A DNA stretch of 18,864 nt from an uncultured Oscillospiraceae bacterium (lineage in GTDB: Bacteria; Bacillota; Clostridia; Oscillospirales; Acutalibacteraceae): assembly GCA_900540865.1 (NCBI GenBank), contig UQHH01000053.1:1-18864 (forward strand), in the 5' to 3' direction. Made by a program: the position numbers and the translations under genes. The notes below the pieces were generated by a model that had not been told where the DNA came from, did no database searches, and saw only the letters and a list, made by a program, of their open reading frames with translations. This document shows positions 12,907 through 18,864 of the stretch, piece after piece. Each line of letters begins with the position of its first letter. Position 1 is the stretch's first letter.

Positions 12907-13659
12907 ATGAAATATGACGCCCAGCTTTTTGAGCTGGTTAAAAAAGAGGAAATTGCCCCCGGTATATTTGATTTTCATTTAAAAAACAACGTACTGTCTG
13001 ATATTGCGGCTCCCGGTCAGTTTGCGCATGTATTGGTAAAAGGGAAAATGCTCAGGCGCCCGATTTCCATCTGCGACGTACAAAACGGCGTTATGCGCCT
13101 CGTCTTTCAGGTAAAGGGCGAGGGAACGCAAATATTATCTGAAACGAAGCAGGGAGAAACGCTCGATATTTTAGCGCCGCTCGGACGAGGCTTTACAATC
13201 GAAAAAGGTAAGAAGCTTGCGTTTATCGGCGGCGGTATCGGTACGCCTCCCATGCTTTACGCTGCAAAGCAGGCGGATAAGGCGGTCGCTATCCTGGGCT
13301 TCCGCAGCAAGGAGCAGGTCATATTGACCGACGACTTTGAAGCCGCGGGCTGCGAAGTGCTGCTTACAACGGACGACGGAAGCGCGGGAATCCACGGCTT
13401 TGTCACGGACGCGCTTTCCTCTGTCATCGGCAAGCTAGACGGCATATGTGCCTGCGGGCCGCATATCATGCTCAAATCTGTCGCGGACATGGCAAAAAAA
13501 CACGATATTCCCTGCCAGGTATCGCTCGAAGAGCGCATGGGCTGCGGAGTAGGCGCGTGCCTCGTCTGCGCGTGCAAAACAAAAATGGACGGAATAGAGG
13601 GCTACTCCCACGTATGCAAGGACGGCCCGGTATTTGCGGCTGGGGAGGTGTTTTTCTGA
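12907..13659 (+). CDS. pyrK: Dihydroorotate dehydrogenase electron transfer subunit
   Basis: A 250-residue ferredoxin-reductase-type subunit that passes electrons from dihydroorotate via FAD and a [2Fe-2S] cluster to NAD. FAD-binding motif RRPISI is at 50-55; the NAD-binding GGGIGTPPML at 108-117; CACGPHIML at 181-189; and cluster cysteines C213, C218, C221 and C237 in GCGVGACLVCAC...CKDGPVF. The ATG at 12907 has AAGGAGAGG nine bases upstream; an earlier in-frame start at 12853 sits at the transcript start and is rejected. The stop overlaps the pyrD start (TGATG), so the two are translationally coupled, as expected for a PyrD2-PyrK2 complex. Confidence 0.95.
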   Translation: MKYDAQLFELVKKEEIAPGIFDFHLKNNVLSDIAAPGQFAHVLVKGKMLRRPISICDVQNGVMRLVFQVKGEGTQILSETKQGETLDILAPLGRGFTIEKGKKLAFIGGGIGTPPMLYAAKQADKAVAILGFRSKEQVILTDDFEAAGCEVLLTTDDGSAGIHGFVTDALSSVIGKLDGICACGPHIMLKSVADMAKKHDIPCQVSLEERMGCGVGACLVCACKTKMDGIEGYSHVCKDGPVFAAGEVFF

Positions 13660-14570
13660 TGGCGGATTTATCGGTCAATATTGCGGGCGTCACGCTAAAA
13701 AATCCTTTGATTGCGGCCTCCGGCACCTTTGGTTTTGGAAGGGAATATAACGAATTCTATACGCTCGATAAGCTCGGCGGCGTGTCCTGCAAGGGCATTA
13801 CGCTAAAGGAGCGCCTTGGCAATCCCCCTCCGCGCATCGCGGAAACGCCCAGCGGCATTTTAAATTCCGTCGGGCTGCAAAACCCCGGCGTCGGCCATTT
13901 TATTGAGCATGACCTGCCGTGGCTCAAAGAGCAGGACACAGTGGTAATTGCAAATATAGCGGGCAGCACGCAGGAGGATTACTGCGCAATGGCCGAAAAG
14001 CTGAACGATACGGCTGCCGACATGGTAGAGCTCAACATCTCCTGCCCGAACGTCAAAAGCGGCGGAGTCGCCTTCGGTACCTCCTGCGCTTCGGTCGCGG
14101 AGATTACAAGGGCTGTCCGTTCCCACTGCAAAAAGCCATTGATTGTCAAGCTTTCGCCGAATGTCGCGGATATTGCTGAAATCGCAAAGGCGGCGGAAAG
14201 CGAGGGCGCGGACGCGCTTTCTTTAATCAATACACTGACCGGAATGCGTATCGATATTGAAACAAGGCGCCCCATCCTTCACAACAACACGGGCGGGCTT
14301 TCCGGCCCGGCGGTCTTCCCCATAGCGGTGCGGATGGTTTGGCAGGCATCCCAGGCGGTCAATGTCCCGGTTATCGGGCTGGGCGGCATTTCCACCTGGC
14401 AGGACGCCGCCGAAATGCTCATTGCGGGCGCTTCCGCCCTGCAAATCGGCACCATTTTGTTCCAGGACCCTTACGCGCCCGTTAAAATTTGTGAAGGGCT
14501 AAACCGTTTTCTCGACGGGCATGGAATGAAATCCGTAGCCGAGCTGAGCGGTACGATTATGCCATGGTAA
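13659..14570 (+). CDS. pyrD: Dihydroorotate dehydrogenase, class 1B catalytic subunit
   Basis: A 303-residue FMN-binding TIM-barrel enzyme oxidising dihydroorotate to orotate, the fourth step of UMP synthesis, in the cytoplasm with PyrK. Motifs are NPLIAASGTFGFG (15-27), KGITLKERLGNPPPR (45-59), NSVGLQNPG (69-77), and VELNISCPNVKSGGVAFGTS (123-142) with the class 1 active-site Cys129. FMN contacts follow at IVKLSPN and GLGGIS. The ATG at 13659 overlaps the pyrK stop and has GGGGAGGTG eight bases upstream. Other pyr genes are not in the window. Downstream, 82 bases separate it from the DUF421 gene with no clear terminator. Confidence 0.96.
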   Translation: MADLSVNIAGVTLKNPLIAASGTFGFGREYNEFYTLDKLGGVSCKGITLKERLGNPPPRIAETPSGILNSVGLQNPGVGHFIEHDLPWLKEQDTVVIANIAGSTQEDYCAMAEKLNDTAADMVELNISCPNVKSGGVAFGTSCASVAEITRAVRSHCKKPLIVKLSPNVADIAEIAKAAESEGADALSLINTLTGMRIDIETRRPILHNNTGGLSGPAVFPIAVRMVWQASQAVNVPVIGLGGISTWQDAAEMLIAGASALQIGTILFQDPYAPVKICEGLNRFLDGHGMKSVAELSGTIMPW

Positions 14571-14652
14571 TTTAAAGCAGAAAACGCGTATGTTTTTTTG
14601 ATAACAGGCAAAGCTAACCTCGATTCTATTATCAAGATTAAAGAGGTTTGCT

Positions 14653-15360
14653 ATGGAACTTTTAAATGTTGCCCTTTCATCGATTGGCTCGATTATCGTC
14701 CTGTTTATCCTGACCAAAATTATTGGTAACCGCGCGCTCTCGGAGCTTAATATGTTCGATTATGTCAACGGCATCACCATTGGCTCAATCGCGGCCGAAA
14801 TGGCCACCTCGCTCGAGGACGACTTCATGAAGCCGCTGCTCGCGATGATTATTTATTCGGCTATCGTCCTGCTTTTCTCATTCCTTTCAGGCCGCTCGAC
14901 GTTCTGGCGCAGAATCTTCACAGGCCGTTCCCTGATTCTGTACAACAACGGTAAGCTATATAAAAAGAACTTTGCAAAAGCAAAAATCGATTTAACGGAG
15001 TTCCTCGCGCAGTGCCGGCTAAACGGCTATTTTGATTTGAACGAGCTGCAAATGGCAAACTTTGAGCCGAACGGCCAGATTTCCTTTATGCCCAAGGCGG
15101 AAAACCGTCCCGCGACGCCAAAGGATTTGTCATTAAAAACAGAGAATGAAAAGCCTTCCATCCCGGTAGTCACGGACGGTAAAATTTTGGACGGCAACCT
15201 GCGCTATACGGGCAACGACAAGCAATGGCTTTTAAGGGAGCTCAAGGAGCTCGGCGTAAACCGGCCCGACGATGTTTTTCTTGCCGCGGTCGATTACAAT
15301 AACAAGCTGAGCGCTTATATCAAGCTGGAAGACAAGCCCGACAGGGACCTCTTCCAATAA
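14653..15360 (+). CDS. DUF421 (YetF-type) membrane protein
   Basis: A 235-residue protein with three N-terminal hydrophobic stretches (about 6-24, 38-52, 59-79), the family motif ALSELNMFDYVNGITIGSIAAEMA (28-51), and a cytosolic C-terminal half with RRIFTGRSLILYNNGKL (86-102) and NELQMANFEPNGQISFMP (134-151). Members occur widely in Bacillota, including spore-forming species; related Bacillus proteins (YetF, YdfS, YrbG) are linked to membranes and spores, but the biochemical role of this group is not settled. The ATG at 14653 has AAGAGG six bases upstream. It lies between pyrD and ruvX and is probably co-transcribed with ruvX (24-base gap). Length is normal. Confidence 0.9.
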   Translation: MELLNVALSSIGSIIVLFILTKIIGNRALSELNMFDYVNGITIGSIAAEMATSLEDDFMKPLLAMIIYSAIVLLFSFLSGRSTFWRRIFTGRSLILYNNGKLYKKNFAKAKIDLTEFLAQCRLNGYFDLNELQMANFEPNGQISFMPKAENRPATPKDLSLKTENEKPSIPVVTDGKILDGNLRYTGNDKQWLLRELKELGVNRPDDVFLAAVDYNNKLSAYIKLEDKPDRDLFQ

Positions 15361-15384
15361 TTATTTAGAAGGGAGCGGTTACGC

Positions 15385-15828
15385 GTGATTATCATGGGAG
15401 TCGATTTGGGGCACGCGCGCACAGGGCTTTCCATATGCGACGAGCTTGAAATGCTCGCCTCCCCCCTTTGCGTAGTTGAGGAGCGCAGCCCGAAGCTGCT
15501 GCTCCAAAAGGTCGCGGACGCCGCAAAAGAACACCGCGCAAAGCTGATTGTCGTCGGATTGCCGCGCAACATGGACGGAAGCGAGGGCGAAAGCGCGCAG
15601 TACGCAAAGGATTTTGCTCAAAAGCTGAAAGAAGCGTCGGGCATCCCGGTCGATATGCGCGACGAGCGCGGTACGACAATATCGGCCTACAGCTTCCTGA
15701 ATGCAACCGATACGCAGCATAGGAAAAACCGCAGAAAAATTATCGACAGCGTAGCGGCGACGATTATTTTACAGGATTATCTCGACGCCAGAAGGCTCAA
15801 ACGCGAGCAGGAACAAAAGAATACATAA
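15385..15828 (+). CDS. ruvX: Putative Holliday junction resolvase (YqgF/RuvX)
   Basis: A 147-residue RNase H-fold nuclease of the YqgF family. The N-terminal MGVDLGHARTGLSICD (4-19) carries the first catalytic Asp; VVGLPRNMDGSEGESAQ (56-72) is the family signature; DMRDERGTTISA (89-100) supplies the second acidic cluster; and D121 in RKIIDSVAATIIL the last. In E. coli the homologue takes part in 16S rRNA 5' processing, so the resolvase name may mislead. The GTG at 15385 has AAGGGAG nine bases upstream and gives the usual spacing to the first Asp; ATG at 15394 would be too short. A strong terminator follows. Confidence 0.93.
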   Translation: MIIMGVDLGHARTGLSICDELEMLASPLCVVEERSPKLLLQKVADAAKEHRAKLIVVGLPRNMDGSEGESAQYAKDFAQKLKEASGIPVDMRDERGTTISAYSFLNATDTQHRKNRRKIIDSVAATIILQDYLDARRLKREQEQKNT

Positions 15829-15830
15829 AG

Positions 15831-15864
15831 AACGCCCGGACGAATAAACGTCCGGGCGTTTTGT
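15831..15864. terminator. Intrinsic terminator after ruvX
   Basis: Perfect 12-bp stem AACGCCCGGACG / CGTCCGGGCGTT (15831-15842 and 15849-15860, loop AATAAA), then TTGTTG on the plus strand. It lies between two converging genes; the reverse side has only a short T tract. Confidence 0.85.
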
Positions 15865-15875
15865 TGCTGCGGTTA

Positions 15876-16430
15876 TTATTTATTATCCGTTTTCTTTTCC
15901 GCCGCGGCGGAGCCGTTCTTGTCCATTTTTATGACGATATGCTCTTCCTCCTGCTTTTTCTTCTGCTTTGCCTCAAGCTTATCATGGTTTTCCACCGACT
16001 TTGCAAGCAGGAGCATGACAGAGAGGATAAAGGTAAGGATATACAAGAGCAAAGAAAACAGGGAGCCCGGCATAAGATTGACCGGACCGACGAAGAAGGT
16101 CACCCAAACAGCGCCAAGAGCGGAACAAATCAGGCCCGCAATCCCTTTCAGCATGCGCTTTCGGTCGAACACCGCGATAAAGAAGCCCGCGGCGGGAATA
16201 ATACCGAACATCAGGTACAGAAGCCCCTGAGCGATATTGCCGCTCATGAACGCTTTGCTGAAAAAGGTGATAACCGTAAGCCCCTTGTATTGCGTCCCGC
16301 TCTGCGCCAAAACGAACGGCAGTGAGATACACGCCGTAATGATTACAAAAAAGACGCACAGCGCGATGCGCAGGTTTCTGACCTTTTTTCCGTCTGTTCT
16401 CTCATCGATTTCCTTTGGTCTGTCTATCAT
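15876..16430 (-). CDS. Four-helix membrane protein of unknown function
   Basis: A 184-residue protein I do not recognise. It starts with a charged cytosolic tail (MIDRPKEIDERTDGKK), then four hydrophobic segments (about 18-43, 65-87, 93-118, 122-143), and ends in a ~40-residue highly charged tail rich in Lys and Glu (KQKKKQEEEH, then KMDKNGSAAAEKK), likely cytosolic. No catalytic motif is seen. The ATG at 16430 has AAGGA eight bases upstream. It begins 23 bases after the pyrophosphatase stop and is probably co-transcribed with it, which might hint at a membrane transport or homeostasis role, but this is a guess. Confidence 0.8.
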   Translation of the reverse strand: MIDRPKEIDERTDGKKVRNLRIALCVFFVIITACISLPFVLAQSGTQYKGLTVITFFSKAFMSGNIAQGLLYLMFGIIPAAGFFIAVFDRKRMLKGIAGLICSALGAVWVTFFVGPVNLMPGSLFSLLLYILTFILSVMLLLAKSVENHDKLEAKQKKKQEEEHIVIKMDKNGSAAAEKKTDNK

Positions 16431-16453
16431 AACGCAGTTCCTTCCCGTTTCTC

Positions 16454-16987
16454 TTATTTTACGTTGAACTTCTCTTTATAGCTCTCAATGGCCGCCGACA
16501 CAATTTGCACCGCCTCCTGCGAGCCCATCACCTCGTTGACCGCCGTTTCCTTGTTTTCAAGCGTTTTGTAAACGGAGAAGAAGTGGCGCATTTCGTCAAA
16601 AATATGCTTCGGCAGCTGGCTGATGTCCGTATAGTCGTTATAGGTTGGGTCGTTGAAGGGAATCGCAATAATTTTTTCGTCGTTCCTGCCGTTGTCTACC
16701 ATGCTGATTACGCCAATCGGGTAGCAGCGGATGAGCGTCATCGGGTAAACGGTCTGGCTGCAGAGCACCAGCACGTCGAGCGGGTCGAAGTCGTCCGCGT
16801 ATGTACGGGGGATAAAGCCGTAGTTCGCCGGATAGTGCGTAGATGTGTAAAGTATCCGGTCAAGCTCAAGCAGGCCCGTGTGCTTATCGAGCTCATATTT
16901 CGTCTTGCTGCCTTTGGGAATTTCGATAACGACCATAAAATCCTTCGGATTAATCCGCGAGGAATCGATGTCATGCCAAATGTTCAT
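16454..16987 (-). CDS. ppa: Inorganic pyrophosphatase, family I
   Basis: A 177-residue soluble pyrophosphatase that hydrolyses PPi to phosphate and so pulls biosynthetic reactions forward. Motifs include VVIEIPKGSKTKYELDK (19-35), YPANYGFIPRTYADDFDPLDVLVL (52-75) with the signature D-x-D-P-L-D (66-71) that binds Mg, and VDNGRNDEKIIAIP (97-110). Family I is less common in Clostridia than the Mn-dependent family II or membrane types. The ATG at 16987 is chosen; GGAGGG lies about 12 bases upstream, and a longer start at 17008 would include that site within the gene. It is led by an ideal promoter (17023-17051). Confidence 0.95.
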   Translation of the reverse strand: MNIWHDIDSSRINPKDFMVVIEIPKGSKTKYELDKHTGLLELDRILYTSTHYPANYGFIPRTYADDFDPLDVLVLCSQTVYPMTLIRCYPIGVISMVDNGRNDEKIIAIPFNDPTYNDYTDISQLPKHIFDEMRHFFSVYKTLENKETAVNEVMGSQEAVQIVSAAIESYKEKFNVK

Positions 16988-17022
16988 ATCTGCGTGATTC
17001 CCTCCCATAATATATTGAAGCT

Positions 17023-17051
17023 ATTATAGCATGGGGGGTGTCCTGTGTCAA
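17023..17051 (-). promoter_or_regulatory. Consensus sigma-A promoter of ppa
   Basis: Minus strand: -35 TTGACA (17046-17051), 17-base spacer, -10 TATAAT (17023-17028) preceded by TGC. All twelve bases match consensus, suggesting high constitutive expression. Confidence 0.85.
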
Positions 17052-17068
17052 AGGAGAAGCTGCCCGCC

Positions 17069-17097
17069 TTGTATGCCGCGGGGCTTTATGCTATAAT
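17069..17097 (+). promoter_or_regulatory. Extended -10 promoter of the GH13 gene
   Basis: -35 TTGTAT (17069-17074), 17-base spacer, -10 TATAAT (17092-17097) preceded by TGC. Diverges from the ppa promoter. Expected transcript start near 17104. Confidence 0.65.
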
Positions 17098-17159
17098 AAT
17101 GATTCCGTTTTGTAAAACATGGCACAACGGTAATTTTATGAACAAAGGTGATATTATTT

Positions 17160-18779
17160 ATGGGCAACTGGGTCAACGAATCTGTCTTTTATCATATTTA
17201 TCCGCTCGGCTTCTGCGGCGCGCCGGAATATAACGACGGCAAGGTGGAATACCGGCTCGACAAGCTCTCCGAATGGATTCCACATTTAAAGGAGCTGGGC
17301 GTAAACGCGCTGTACATCGGCCCGCTGTTCGATTCGAGCAGGCACGGCTATGACACAAAGGACTATTATAAAATCGACACGCGCCTTGGGGACAACTCTT
17401 CCTTTAAAAGGCTTTGCGGGGAGCTGCATGAAAACGGTATCCGCGTCATTCTCGACGGTGTGTTCAACCATGTAGGCAGGGAATTCTGGGCCTTCCGCGA
17501 CGTGCAGGAAAAGCGTGAATCCTCCCCCTACTGCGGCTGGTTCCAGAACCTCAATTTCGGCGGCTCGAGCCCGATGGGCGACCCGTTCTGGTACGAGGGC
17601 TGGAGCGGACATTATGATTTGGTCAAATTAAACCTGCGCAACCCGGAGGTGACGAGCCACCTGCTCGGCGCAATCGGGATGTGGATGGATGAATTCGGCA
17701 TCGACGGCCTGCGGCTCGACGTAGCCGACTGCATCGACCCGGACTTTTTCCGTACCCTGCGCGGCTTCTGCAAAAACAAGAAGCCTGATTTCTGGCTGAT
17801 GGGTGAAATCATCCACGGCGACTACAGCCGCTGGGCAAACCCGGAAATGCTCGATTCCGTTACCAACTACGAATGCTTTAAAGGGATTTATTCCTCCCAC
17901 AACGACCATAATTATTTTGAAATCGCCCACTCCCTCCAGCGCCAGTTTGCGCAGGGCGGCATTTACAAAAATATTTGCACCTATAATTTTGTCGACAACC
18001 ACGACGTCAACCGAATCGGCGACAACTGCCGCGACCGCGCGCACCTGAAAAATATTTACACCGTGCTGTACACAATGCCGGGCGTCCCCTCCATTTACTA
18101 CGGAAGCGAATGGGGAATCCACGGCACGCGGACGAACCAAAGCGATAAAGAGCTGCGCCCCTGCCTGGACCTCGGCGCAATCCCGGACGCGGACGGGGAG
18201 CTGTGCGCATTTCTTAAAACGCTTGGCTGTGCCCGGCGTTCCCTGCCCGCGCTTGCGTATGGGGACTTTGAAAACACCGTCATCAAAAACGAGCAGCTCG
18301 TCTTTATGCGCCGCTGCGAGGGGCAAACCGTTTATATTGCGCTCAACGTGGCAAATTCGGAGCAGTGGATTGGCTTTCATGTTGACGGCGCTTATCAAAT
18401 GCTGACGGACGCACTGACCGGAGATATATTCAATGTGGATAACGGCTGGGCGAATATTCCTGTTCCGCAAAACGGAGCACGCATTCTGGTCCTTCATAAC
18501 GGGGAATTCAAGCTCGAGCTTCCGCAGGGCGGGCCTATCGCGCGGGAAAGTTGTCAGGAAGAAAAGCCTGTCCCGGTTACTCCCGGGCGCTACCGCCATT
18601 TTAAGGGAAACGAGTATGAGGTCATCGGTACCGCGCAGCACAGCGAAACAGGTGAAAGGCTCGTCGTTTATAAAGCGATGTACGGTGAGCAGGGCTTATG
18701 GGTGCGCCCGTACGATATGTTTACCGAAACGGTAGAGCAAAACGGGCAGCGGGTTGCGCGTTTTACAAAGCTAAGCTGA
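17160..18779 (+). CDS. GH13 alpha-glycosidase with C-terminal DUF1653 domain
   Basis: A 539-residue cytoplasmic protein without signal peptide. The catalytic (beta/alpha)8 barrel starts at once (WVNESVFYHIYPLGFCGAPEYN). GH13 regions are DGVFNHVG (100-106), GLRLDVAD with nucleophile D187, LMGEI with acid/base E216, and FVDNHDVNRI with D282. No CBM34-type N-terminal domain is present, which sets it apart from typical neopullulanase/cyclomaltodextrinase. It probably hydrolyses short alpha-glucans. After a beta-sandwich-like region (to ~455) and a short linker, residues ~473-538 (TPGRYRHFKGNEYEVIG...LWVRPYDMF) match DUF1653, a small domain usually found alone. The ATG at 17160 has AAAGGTGAT about 8 bases upstream, preferred over a GTG at 17148. 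Confidence 0.92.
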   Translation: MGNWVNESVFYHIYPLGFCGAPEYNDGKVEYRLDKLSEWIPHLKELGVNALYIGPLFDSSRHGYDTKDYYKIDTRLGDNSSFKRLCGELHENGIRVILDGVFNHVGREFWAFRDVQEKRESSPYCGWFQNLNFGGSSPMGDPFWYEGWSGHYDLVKLNLRNPEVTSHLLGAIGMWMDEFGIDGLRLDVADCIDPDFFRTLRGFCKNKKPDFWLMGEIIHGDYSRWANPEMLDSVTNYECFKGIYSSHNDHNYFEIAHSLQRQFAQGGIYKNICTYNFVDNHDVNRIGDNCRDRAHLKNIYTVLYTMPGVPSIYYGSEWGIHGTRTNQSDKELRPCLDLGAIPDADGELCAFLKTLGCARRSLPALAYGDFENTVIKNEQLVFMRRCEGQTVYIALNVANSEQWIGFHVDGAYQMLTDALTGDIFNVDNGWANIPVPQNGARILVLHNGEFKLELPQGGPIARESCQEEKPVPVTPGRYRHFKGNEYEVIGTAQHSETGERLVVYKAMYGEQGLWVRPYDMFTETVEQNGQRVARFTKLS

Positions 18780-18809
18780 ACAAAATAAAGATTAAGCCGC
18801 GGGCAATGT

Positions 18810-18864
18810 TGAACTGCACCCCATTTGTTAGACAGTATGATATACTGAAAAACAAAAGGGGTGT
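18810..18864 (+). mobile_element. Probable left end of an IS3-family (IS150-like) insertion sequence
   Basis: From 18810 the sequence TGAACTGCACCCCATTTG, continuing TTAGACA, resembles terminal inverted repeats of IS3-family elements, and the window ends in AAAAGGGGTGT, which looks like the approach to a transposase start. The element would begin 31 bases after the GH13 stop. Neither the transposase nor the other end is in the window, so family and orientation are from memory of such ends only. Confidence 0.5.

Noticed and set aside
14598..14635. TTGATAA ... TTATCAA inverted repeat ahead of the DUF421 gene
   Set aside because: Only 7 bp of AT-rich pairing with 24 bases between arms; expected by chance. 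The TTGATA / TATTAT boxes are 23 bases apart, too far for a promoter.
17628..18641. Long antisense reading frame of 337 codons opposite the GH13 gene
   Set aside because: It lies wholly inside a gene with complete catalytic motifs, has no recognisable domain, and reflects GC-rich third positions of the sense strand.
1..18864. CRISPR array, tRNA or rRNA genes, prophage
   Set aside because: No regularly spaced repeats, no cloverleaf with CCA-adjacent acceptor, no rRNA-like stretch and no phage genes were recognised by eye; a covariance-model scan was not possible.

Overview
The window looks like a chromosomal segment of a Gram-positive anaerobe of the class Clostridia (Bacillota). The grounds are class 1B pyrimidine genes (pyrK-pyrD), an Rrf2 repressor with a cysteine triad next to metY-cysK, strong AGGAGG-type ribosome sites, GTG and TTG starts, and sigma-A-like promoters, several with an extended -10 (TGN). 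Base composition is balanced to slightly GC-rich, with many GC-rich hairpin terminators. The genus cannot be told. Nearly all of it is ordinary chromosome; the last ~55 bases look like the end of an insertion sequence continuing outside the window.

Layout. 1-245: terminators and an unexplained inverted repeat. 246-1647 (-): hypoxanthine-DNA glycosylase plus a PflX-like radical SAM protein, behind a consensus promoter whose leader folds into a terminator-like hairpin. 1775-2356 (-): hexapeptide-repeat acetyltransferase. 2565-5496 (-): a sulfur-assimilation block of an Rrf2 regulator, then metY and cysK. Both the regulator gene and metY carry the same 23-bp dyad just downstream of their promoters, and the long metY leader holds a 23-codon reading frame ending in two cysteine codons. 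5681-7504 (+): a glycolipid-type glycosyltransferase with a divergent PlsY-like protein. 7549-10460 (-): ectB, a sugar-transfer-type ATP-grasp ligase and dCTP deaminase. 10808-12193 (+): a transglutaminase-like lipoprotein. 12251-12703 (-): a GtrA membrane protein. 12907-15828 (+): pyrK, pyrD, a DUF421 membrane protein and the Holliday-junction resolvase-like ruvX/yqgF. 15876-16987 (-): inorganic pyrophosphatase and a four-helix membrane protein. 17160-18779 (+): a GH13 glycosidase fused to a C-terminal DUF1653 domain.

How they work together. MetY makes homocysteine (or cysteine) from sulfide and an O-acetylated acceptor, CysK makes cysteine, and the neighbouring Rrf2 protein probably controls both and itself. 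PyrK and PyrD form the NAD-dependent dihydroorotate dehydrogenase. The glycosyltransferase and PlsY-like protein probably both act on membrane lipids. The most unusual points are the two-layer cysteine control (shared dyad plus Cys-ending leader peptide), an ectB without ectA or ectC beside an ATP-grasp ligase, the GH13-DUF1653 fusion, and the possible attenuator ahead of the glycosylase gene. No CRISPR array, rRNA, tRNA or prophage was seen.
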